Part shown: one piece after another, positions 1-5,489 of the stretch
How the letters are laid out: every line of letters starts with the position of its first letter
Numbering within the stretch: the first letter of the stretch is position 1
Notes under the pieces: generated by a model
Told to the model about the DNA's origin: nothing
Seen by the model: only the letters and a program-made list of their open reading frames with translations
Databases searched by the model: none
Translations under genes and position numbers: made by a program
NCBI GenBank assembly: GCA_016867615.1
Contig: VGJG01000084.1
Span: 1 to 7,026, forward strand
DNA: 7,026 nt
From: Candidatus Aminicenantota bacterium
GTDB taxonomy: Bacteria; Acidobacteriota; Aminicenantia; Aminicenantales; JAFGAV01
Reading direction: 5' to 3'

Positions 1-877
1 GACTCGGGGCGAAATGCCATTGCGTCCTTTTTCCCAGGGCGGCCGTCACCCATCGGCTGGTCGCGTCTTCGTCCGCCCAGGCGCGCAGCCCCCGCCGCGC
101 GAGGCCGAGGAGCTCTCCGCCGAAGGAGTCATAGGGTTTGATGTCCGCCAAGCCTCGCAACGAGGCCTTCGCTTCGGCTGTGACCTTGGCCGGGTCGATG
201 TAGAGCGCCGCCCTCTTCATGAAGACGAGGGCGAAGGCGACGGCCACGGGGTTGAAGGGAACGTCCGAGCCGCGGAGGTTGAACAGCCAGGCGACGTCGT
301 CAAGGCGGCTGAGGATGTGGACGTCGGCCCGCGCTTCCTTCATCTTCGCCCGGACCCTTCCCAGCTTGGAGGCGACGGTTTCGCCCGCGAAGCGCGGAGG
401 ATGAAGGATGAGGGGGGCTCGCAGGGGAGGGGGGCGGTCTTCCCACAGGAGGTCGACCAGGTTTTGATCCACCGTCCTGAGACGCTTGCCGCCGTCCTTG
501 AGGGATTTTTCGAGCTTCGCGAAATCCGCGTGGGTGATGAGCCGCGGGTCGATGCCGACCGCCGCGCCCGGTTCGAGCTCCCGGACGACCCATTCCTGCC
601 AGGTCGGGACGCCCGGCAGGCCGGCCCGGAACAGGGTGAAGGCGCGGGGGTCGAGCTCGAGCGAAGCCTGGAGATGATAGCGGGAGTCCGTCCACAGGCC
701 GGCGGTTTTTCGGGTGACGACGACGTCCCCGGCCGAGCCCGAGAAACCGCTCAGGAAACGGCGGCGCTGCCAGAACTCCGGAACGTATTCGCTCTGGTGC
801 GGGTCCGAGGAGGGGACGATGTAGGCGTCCAGCCCCCGCCGGGCCATCAGCGCGCGAAGCGACCTGAGCTTGTCCAT
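1..877 (-). CDS. Xaa-Pro aminopeptidase (M24B, aminopeptidase P), 5' part only
   Basis: Predicted metallo-aminopeptidase that removes an N-terminal residue preceding proline, probably cytoplasmic because no signal peptide is visible. Reading the minus strand from the ATG at 877 gives 292 uninterrupted codons that run off the left edge. Residues 1-140 look like the first creatinase/prolidase N-domain: LDAYIVPSSDPHQSEY (16-31), then RRRFLSGFSGSAG (38-50) and LWTDSRY (61-67). Residues about 165-290 look like the second N-domain, with LDDVAWLFNLRGSDVPFNP (192-210). This two-N-domain layout is typical of the long aminopeptidase P family of roughly 600 aa. The pita-bread catalytic domain with the metal-binding Asp/His/Glu residues is therefore outside the window and its integrity cannot be judged. 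A purine-rich Shine-Dalgarno (AAGGGG, plus positions 881-886) precedes the start. It is transcribed divergently from copA. The family call is firm; substrate preference is inferred. Confidence 0.93.
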   Translation of the reverse strand, partial: MDKLRSLRALMARRGLDAYIVPSSDPHQSEYVPEFWQRRRFLSGFSGSAGDVVVTRKTAGLWTDSRYHLQASLELDPRAFTLFRAGLPGVPTWQEWVVRELEPGAAVGIDPRLITHADFAKLEKSLKDGGKRLRTVDQNLVDLLWEDRPPPLRAPLILHPPRFAGETVASKLGRVRAKMKEARADVHILSRLDDVAWLFNLRGSDVPFNPVAVAFALVFMKRAALYIDPAKVTAEAKASLRGLADIKPYDSFGGELLGLARRGLRAWADEDATSRWVTAALGKRTQWHFAPS

Positions 878-896
878 TCGCCCCTTCCCGGTTCCT

Positions 897-925
897 ATTC
901 TATGAGAAGGCGGCGGCACGATCAA
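897..925 (-). promoter_or_regulatory. Candidate sigma-70-type promoter for the aminopeptidase gene
   Basis: On the minus strand, TTGATC (plus 920-925) and TAGAAT (plus 897-902) are separated by exactly 17 bases and match the -35/-10 consensus at 4/6 and 5/6. Transcription would start near 890, leaving a 5' UTR of only about 13 bases that contains little more than the AAGGGG ribosome site. It lies back-to-back with the copA promoter without overlapping it. Prediction from sequence only. Confidence 0.55.
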
Positions 926-951
926 TGATGGCCTTAAATGATCCGGGTGGG

Positions 952-960
952 TGATATAAT
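952..960 (+). promoter_or_regulatory. Extended -10 promoter of copA (predicted leaderless start)
   Basis: TGATATAAT is a perfect extended -10 element: a TG dinucleotide, one base, then consensus TATAAT at 955-960. No good -35 hexamer is found at the normal distance (CCTTAA at 932-937 has the right 17-base spacing but matches poorly), which is common for extended -10 promoters. The expected +1 at 966-967 coincides with the A of the copA ATG at 967. No Shine-Dalgarno lies between the -10 box and the ATG. I saw no 19-bp-spaced MerR/CueR-type operator. Confidence 0.65.
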
Positions 961-966
961 GATTTC

Positions 967-3684
967 ATGGTTCGAGACCCGGTCTGCGGGATGGAAGTGG
1001 ACGAGTCCCGCCCGGCGGGAGCGTTCGTTTTTGAGGGGAAGACCTACTTTTTCTGCTCCGAGGGCTGTCTGAAAAAGTTCGAACAGAATCCGCGGTTTTA
1101 TCTGAAATTTGATTCCTCCGGCCATGGTCCGGCGATGACCATGGAAGACAGCGTTGAATCATCCGAGGATCAGTCCGAAAGAGCGGCCGGCCGGGAGAGG
1201 CTTGACCTGCCCATTTCGGGCATGAGCTGCGCCTCGTGCGCGGCCAACGTTCAGAAAGGCCTCCGGGCCCTGGAGGGCGTCGCGCGGGCGGACGTGAATT
1301 TCGCCACGGGCCGGGCGACGGTCGTGTTCGAGCCGCGTCTGGTTAAGCCCGGGGACCTCGTCCGGGCCGTCCGCTCGACGGGGTACGAGGTCGCTTCGGC
1401 GTCGGTCGAGTTCCCGGTCGAGGGCATGAGCTGCGCCTCCTGCACGGCGAAAATCGAGAAGGTCCTCCGGGAAACGAAGGGCGTCGTCCGGGCCGCGGCC
1501 AATTTGGCCCTGGGCCGTGTACGGGTCGAGTTCCTGCCGACCGAGACCGCTCCCGCGCAGCTCAAGAAGGTGATCGAGAGCCTGGGATACAAAGTGCTCG
1601 AGGCGGGGGAGGGCGAGGCCGTGGATTACGAGCGGGCCGCACGAGAGCGCGAATACCGCGGACTGAAGCGCGATTTCCTCATCAGCCTGTGTCTCACCGT
1701 GCCCGTCTTCGTAGGGTCCATGTTTCATGGCGCGGCCTTTCTCCCCGCTTTCCTTCACAACCCGGCCGTCCTCTGGGTCCTGACGACGCCCGTCCAGCTC
1801 TGGGTCGGCCTGCGCTTCTACCGCGGGGCCTGGGCCGCGCTGCGGCACAAGACGGCGGACATGAACACGCTCATCGCCGTGGGAACGTCGGCCGCCTACC
1901 TGGCCAGCGCCGCGGCCGTGGTGTTCCCGGATTTTTTCCGGTTCGGCGGGCGCGAGCCCGAGGTCTATTTCGAGACCGCGGCGGTGATCATCACTCTGAT
2001 CCTCTTCGGGCGGTTGCTCGAGGCCCGGGCCAAGGGCCGCGCTTCGGAAGCCATAAGAAAGCTGGCCGGGCTCCAGCCCCGGACGGCCCGCGTCCTGCGC
2101 GACGGCGGCGAGGTCGACATGCCGGTCGAGGAACTGGCGGTGGGCGACGTCGTCCTCGTGCGGCCGGGAGAGAGGATCCCCGTGGACGGCCGGGTGGAGA
2201 GCGGAAGCTCCTCGGTCGACGAATCCATGATCACCGGCGAGAGCCTGCCGGCGGCCAAGAAGCCGGGCGACGAGGTCATCGGCGCCACGATGAACAAGAC
2301 GGGAAGCTTCACCTTCCGGGCGACCAAGGTGGGCAAGGACACCGCCCTGGCCCAGATCATCAGGCTCGTCGAGGAGGCCCAGGGCTCCAAGGCGCCCATC
2401 CAGCGCCTGGCCGACGTCATCGCCGGGATCTTCGTTCCCATCGTCATCGCCGTCGCGGTCCTGACGTTCCTCGTCTGGCTCGTTTTCGGGCCGGACCCCG
2501 GCCTGCGTTTCGCCATCCTGAATTTCGTGGCCGTGCTCATCATCGCCTGTCCCTGCGCCCTGGGCCTGGCGACGCCCACGGCGGTCCTCGTCGGGACGGG
2601 GAGGGGAGCGGAGCACGGCATCCTCATCAAGGGCGGGGAGAGCCTGGAGACCGCCCACAAGCTCGACACCCTCGTTTTCGACAAGACGGGGACGCTCACC
2701 AGGGGCGAGCCCGAGGTCACGGACATCGAACCCGCGGCGCCGTTCGACCGGCGAACGCTGCTGTCATTGGCCGCCTCGGTCGAGAGGCTGTCCGAGCACC
2801 CTCTGGCGGAGGCCATCGTCAGGAAAGCCAGGGAAGAGGGTCTCGAATTGTCGGAGGCGGCGGATTTCAAGGCCGTGGAGGGGCAGGGGGTCGAAGCGGA
2901 CGTCTCGGGCCGCGTGGTTCTCATCGGCAGCCCGGCGTTCCTCGCGGCGAACGGCGCCCGTCCCGCGGATGACCTCGTGACCCACGCCGGAGAGCTGGCC
3001 GGCGAGGGGAAAACGCCCGTATTTGCGGCCGTGGATGGAAGACCGGCCGGAGTGCTCGCCGTGGCCGATGCGCTAAAAGAGAGCTCCGTCCGCGCCGTCC
3101 GGCGCCTCCGGGACATGGGCATCAGGGTCGTCATGCTCACCGGCGACAACAGCCGGACGGCCGAGGCCGTGGCCCGCGCCGCCGGAATCGAAGAGGTGCG
3201 AAGCGAGCTTCGGCCCGAGGACAAGGTGGCCGCAATCAAGGAGTTGCAGCGAGACGGCCGCCGGGTGGGGATGGTCGGCGACGGCATCAACGACGCCCCG
3301 GCCCTGGCCCAGGCCGACGTCGGCATCGCCGTCGGCACCGGGACGGACGTGGCCATGGAGGCCTCGGACATCACTCTCATCAGGGGAGACCTCACGGCCG
3401 TCGTCGCGGCCCTGGAGCTCAGCCGCCGGACGATCCGGACGATCAAGCAGAACTTATTCTGGGCGTTCGCCTACAACACGGCAGGCATCCCCGTGGCCGC
3501 CGGTGCGCTCTACCCGTTCTTCGGCATCCTCCTCGACCCGATGATCGCCGCCGCGGCCATGGCCTTCAGCTCGGTCTCGGTCGTGACCAACTCGCTCCGC
3601 CTGAAGAGGCTGGCCGTTTCCGGAGGCATCACTCCCGCCACGGCGGAAGACATGTCCCCGGAAACGGGCCAACTTCAGGGATGA
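967..3684 (+). CDS. copA: Cu(+)-exporting P1B-1-type ATPase with N-terminal YHS domain and two HMA domains
   Basis: Inner-membrane pump that uses ATP to export Cu(+), and probably Ag(+), from the cytoplasm. Domains in the 905-aa product: a YHS/TRASH metal-binding domain at 3-48 (DPVCGM with C7; C30 and C34); a Met/Ser/Glu-rich linker at about 49-75; HMA1 at about 80-143 (GMSCASC, C88/C91); HMA2 at about 147-212 (C156/C159); then eight membrane segments near 235-252, 267-285, 299-320, 333-351, 485-508, 515-540, 827-850 and 851-873. Catalytic motifs are intact: TGES (423-426) in the actuator, CPC (528-530) in the sixth segment, the phosphorylated Asp in DKTGT (D572), HP (611-612), TGDN (725-728) and GDGINDAP (771-778). 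YN (836-837) in TM7 and MAFSS (865-869) in TM8 are the P1B-1 copper-selectivity signature. The ATG at 967 is chosen because the YHS motif starts at residue 4. No copper chaperone or CsoR/CueR regulator is adjacent. Length is slightly above typical two-HMA CopA because of the YHS extension. Confidence 0.97.
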   Translation: MVRDPVCGMEVDESRPAGAFVFEGKTYFFCSEGCLKKFEQNPRFYLKFDSSGHGPAMTMEDSVESSEDQSERAAGRERLDLPISGMSCASCAANVQKGLRALEGVARADVNFATGRATVVFEPRLVKPGDLVRAVRSTGYEVASASVEFPVEGMSCASCTAKIEKVLRETKGVVRAAANLALGRVRVEFLPTETAPAQLKKVIESLGYKVLEAGEGEAVDYERAAREREYRGLKRDFLISLCLTVPVFVGSMFHGAAFLPAFLHNPAVLWVLTTPVQLWVGLRFYRGAWAALRHKTADMNTLIAVGTSAAYLASAAAVVFPDFFRFGGREPEVYFETAAVIITLILFGRLLEARAKGRASEAIRKLAGLQPRTARVLRDGGEVDMPVEELAVGDVVLVRPGERIPVDGRVESGSSSVDESMITGESLPAAKKPGDEVIGATMNKTGSFTFRATKVGKDTALAQIIRLVEEAQGSKAPIQRLADVIAGIFVPIVIAVAVLTFLVWLVFGPDPGLRFAILNFVAVLIIACPCALGLATPTAVLVGTGRGAEHGILIKGGESLETAHKLDTLVFDKTGTLTRGEPEVTDIEPAAPFDRRTLLSLAASVERLSEHPLAEAIVRKAREEGLELSEAADFKAVEGQGVEADVSGRVVLIGSPAFLAANGARPADDLVTHAGELAGEGKTPVFAAVDGRPAGVLAVADALKESSVRAVRRLRDMGIRVVMLTGDNSRTAEAVARAAGIEEVRSELRPEDKVAAIKELQRDGRRVGMVGDGINDAPALAQADVGIAVGTGTDVAMEASDITLIRGDLTAVVAALELSRRTIRTIKQNLFWAFAYNTAGIPVAAGALYPFFGILLDPMIAAAAMAFSSVSVVTNSLRLKRLAVSGGITPATAEDMSPETGQLQG

Positions 3685-3700
3685 AGGGCGAAGGGCCGTC

Positions 3701-3730
3701 TTGACAGCGGCGGAGGCGTATCAATAGGAT
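3701..3730 (+). promoter_or_regulatory. Candidate promoter of the symporter gene
   Basis: A perfect TTGACA -35 hexamer (3701-3706) is followed after 18 bases by TAGGAT (3725-3730), a 4/6 match to the -10 consensus. Transcription would begin near 3737, so the transcript would start almost at the GGAGG Shine-Dalgarno (3737-3741) and have a leader of about 11 bases. The promoter lies in the 63-bp gap after the copA stop, where no terminator-like hairpin with a T-run is visible. Read-through from copA therefore remains possible. Confidence 0.5.
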
Positions 3731-3747
3731 GTCCGCGGAGGCCCCCG

Positions 3748-5301
3748 ATGAGACTTGGCGCCCTCGACATCATCGTGTTTCTGGCTTTCTACGCCGTCGT
3801 CCTCGGCGTCAGCATGTACAAGAGCCGGCGGGAGCGGACCGGAGAGGACTATTTTCTGGCCAGCCGCGGCCTGTTCTGGCCCCTCATCGGCCTGTCCCTC
3901 ATCGCGGCCAACATCTCCTCCGAGCACTTCGTGGGCATGGCCGGCCAGGGCGCGGGGCTGGCCGGCATGGCCATCGCCAGCTACGAGTGGATGGCCGCCA
4001 TCACCCTGGTCTGCGTGGCCTTTCTCTTCCTGCCAAAATTCCTCAAGGCCGGCCTGTTCACCATCCCCGAATACCTGGAGTACCGGTACAGCCCAGCGGC
4101 CCGATCCATCATGGCTTTCTACATGATGGCCATCTACGTCGGGGTGACGATCGCCGCCGTCATCTACTCGGGAGGGCTGACCCTCCAGACGCTGTTCGGG
4201 GACGTCAACGATCCCCGGCACCTCCTGTACGGGGTCCTGGTCATCGGGGCCATCGCCGCCGCCTACACCCTGTGGGGCGGGCTCAAGGCCGCGGCCTGGG
4301 CGGACCTCTTCCAGGGGGCGGCCCTCATCGCCGGGGGCGTCCTGACCGTCTATGTCGGCTTCAAGGCCATCGGCTTCAAGTCCTTCTTCGAGGCCAACGC
4401 CGACAAGCTCCACATGATCCTGCCCGCCGACCACCCCGTCCTGCCGTGGACCGCCCTGGTCATAGGGCTGTGGATCCCGAACTTCTACTACTGGGGCCTC
4501 AACCAGTACATCACCCAGAAGACGCTGGCCGCCCGCAGCCTGAGGGAAGGACAGAAGGGCATCATCTTCGCCGCCTTCCTGAAGCTCCTCATCCCGTTCA
4601 TCATCATCCTGCCCGGGCTGATGGCCCGCCAGCTCTACGGCCATCTCATGACCGGGCAGAGCGGAACCGACGCGGCCTATCCCGTGCTCATACGCAATCT
4701 TATCGGGCCCGGGGCCCGGGCTTTCATCTTCGCCGCGATCAGCGGGGCGGTCATCAGCTCGCTGGCGGCCATGCTGAACTCGGCCTCGACGATCTTCACC
4801 ATGGACCTCTACAAGCGGATCTTCCGCAGGGACGCCGGGGACAAGGCCCTCATCCGGACGGGCCGCATCTCGACGCTGGTCTTCGTGACCCTCGGCTGTC
4901 TCATCGCCCCCCAGCTCGGCCGGCCGAGCTTCAAGGGCATCTTCACCTACATCCAGGAGTTCCAGGGCTATGTGTCGCCCGGGATCCTGGCCGTGTTCAT
5001 CTTCGGCCTGCTGGTCAAGAAGGCCCCGCCCATGACCGGCGTCACGGGGCTGCTGCTGACCGTGCCGATCTATGGGGCCCTCCAGCTCTTCGCCCCCCAG
5101 GTCGCTTTCCTCAACCGGATGGCCGTGACGTTCGTCGCCATCCTCGTCGTCCTGGCCGTCATGACCGCGCTCAAGCCCCTGGCGGAGCCGCGCGTTTTGC
5201 CCGTCCGGGAAGGCTACGACATGAGGCCGAGCCGGTCGGTCGTCGTCCTGGGGGCCGTCGTCGTCGCGGCGACGCTCGCCCTTTACGCGATCTTCTGGTA
5301 G
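3748..5301 (+). CDS. SSS-family sodium:solute symporter, SGLT/vSGLT-like (probable Na+/sugar cotransporter)
   Basis: Polytopic inner-membrane protein of 517 aa expected to couple Na(+) entry to uptake of a sugar or polyol. Hydrophobic segments recur along the whole protein, consistent with about 14 membrane helices including a last one at about 497-516, as in vSGLT. Family signatures: SLIAANISSEHFVGMAG (50-66), ASYEWMAAIT (77-86), PNFYYWGLNQYITQ (244-257), FLKL with K279, SSLAAMLNSASTIFT (337-351) and YIQEFQGYVSPGILAVF (401-417). Aligned from memory with Vibrio vSGLT, E80, N245, Y248, K279 and Q403 fall on sugar-site or gate residues, and A53, I56, A334, S337 and S338 on the Na2 sodium site. 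H60 replaces the vSGLT Gln, as in human SGLT1. This pattern favours a sugar over proline, pantothenate or iodide, but the exact substrate (galactose, glucose, inositol or other) cannot be read from sequence. The ATG at 3748 has GGAGG (3737-3741) six bases upstream. No sugar-metabolism gene is adjacent. Confidence 0.93.
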   Translation: MRLGALDIIVFLAFYAVVLGVSMYKSRRERTGEDYFLASRGLFWPLIGLSLIAANISSEHFVGMAGQGAGLAGMAIASYEWMAAITLVCVAFLFLPKFLKAGLFTIPEYLEYRYSPAARSIMAFYMMAIYVGVTIAAVIYSGGLTLQTLFGDVNDPRHLLYGVLVIGAIAAAYTLWGGLKAAAWADLFQGAALIAGGVLTVYVGFKAIGFKSFFEANADKLHMILPADHPVLPWTALVIGLWIPNFYYWGLNQYITQKTLAARSLREGQKGIIFAAFLKLLIPFIIILPGLMARQLYGHLMTGQSGTDAAYPVLIRNLIGPGARAFIFAAISGAVISSLAAMLNSASTIFTMDLYKRIFRRDAGDKALIRTGRISTLVFVTLGCLIAPQLGRPSFKGIFTYIQEFQGYVSPGILAVFIFGLLVKKAPPMTGVTGLLLTVPIYGALQLFAPQVAFLNRMAVTFVAILVVLAVMTALKPLAEPRVLPVREGYDMRPSRSVVVLGAVVVAATLALYAIFW

Positions 5302-5323
5302 CCTCAGCCGCAGACGAACCCGT

Positions 5324-5352
5324 TTGACACGGATGAGCCGGGATGGTATTTT
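5324..5352 (+). promoter_or_regulatory. Strong candidate promoter for the S9 peptidase gene
   Basis: Consensus TTGACA (5324-5329) and TATTTT (5347-5352) are separated by 17 bases, and TGG directly before the -10 box adds an extended -10 element. The predicted start site is near 5359, giving a leader of about 131 bases before the TTG at 5490. That is much longer than the leaders predicted for the other three genes here. An inverted repeat overlaps the -10 region. Confidence 0.6.
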
Positions 5353-5365
5353 TCGAAAATCCCGG
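5338..5365. promoter_or_regulatory. Inverted repeat over the -10 region, possible operator
   Basis: Perfect 7-bp arms CCGGGAT (5338-5344) and ATCCCGG (5359-5365) flank 14 bases that contain the whole -10 hexamer, with the right arm covering the predicted transcription start. Inside lies a second perfect palindrome, TTTTCGAAAA (5350-5359). Arm centres are 21 bp apart, about two helical turns, which is a geometry suited to a dimeric repressor. A terminator for the upstream symporter gene is the alternative, but no T-run follows the right arm. No regulator gene is present in the window. Confidence 0.4.
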
Positions 5366-5379
5366 AAGGTCTTGTCTTC

Positions 5380-5430
5380 ATGCGTTTGAAAATCGAAAGA
5401 CGATGGTACGATCGCATCCCGTTCGAGTGA
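5380..5430 (+). CDS. Possible 16-aa leader ORF upstream of the S9 peptidase
   Basis: ATG at 5380 to TGA at 5430 encodes MRLKIERRWYDRIPFE. GGAAGG (5364-5369), ten bases upstream, could serve as a weak ribosome site. The ORF lies entirely inside the predicted leader, in a different frame from the peptidase. Its stop codon sits in the left arm of a bulged hairpin, which would suit a translated leader affecting downstream expression. It has no run of one amino acid like a classical attenuator peptide, and an ORF this short can arise by chance. Confidence 0.2.
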   Translation: MRLKIERRWYDRIPFE

Positions 5431-5459
5431 TCCAAAAAAACAAACCGCGAGATCATCGA
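5423..5459 (+). other. Bulged hairpin in the leader of the S9 peptidase mRNA
   Basis: TCGAGTGATC (5423-5432) can pair with GATCATCGA (5451-5459) over nine base pairs with one bulged G at 5427. The 18-base loop includes an A7 run (5434-5440). There is no T-run after it, so it is not an intrinsic terminator. It ends about 18 bases before the AAGGAGG ribosome site and overlaps the stop of the small leader ORF. Function is unknown. Confidence 0.3.
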
Positions 5460-5477
5460 CCAATGGGAAAAGAGATG

Positions 5478-5484
5478 AAGGAGG
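5478..5484 (+). promoter_or_regulatory. Shine-Dalgarno AAGGAGG that selects the TTG start
   Basis: AAGGAGG is a full anti-16S complement located five bases before the TTG at 5490. It lies downstream of the in-frame ATGs at 5463 and 5475, so it cannot serve them. Those ATGs have only purine-rich, poorly matching upstream sequence. Confidence 0.7.
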
Positions 5485-5489
5485 AAAAC

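Noticed and set aside
14..928. A 304-codon plus-strand frame opposite the aminopeptidase gene
   Set aside because: It is codon-aligned with the minus-strand gene, which has strong aminopeptidase P motifs. The plus product is compositionally biased with no domain.
930..960. CueR/MerR-type operator with a 19-bp spacer in front of copA
   Set aside because: The bases 19 bp upstream of TATAAT (GGCCTT) do not resemble a -35 box and no matching dyad spans the spacer.
1159..3446. Two ~495-codon minus-strand frames and a 427-codon plus-strand frame overlapping copA
   Set aside because: All have compositionally biased products without domains, and copA in its own frame carries every P1B ATPase motif. 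They are GC-driven shadows.
3729..5327. A 532-codon plus-strand frame overlapping the symporter in another phase
   Set aside because: The product is rich in Arg, Pro, Gly and His with no membrane segments. The frame starting at 3748 encodes the recognisable transporter and has the ribosome site.
5338..5365. Intrinsic terminator for the symporter gene
   Set aside because: The stem is only 7 bp with a 14-base loop and no T-run follows. The overlap with a consensus promoter makes an operator or chance dyad more likely.
5403..5489. ATG at 5403 as the start of the S9 peptidase (29 residues longer than from the TTG)
   Set aside because: It would place a charged, non-hydrophobic extension ahead of the signal peptide and has no ribosome site.
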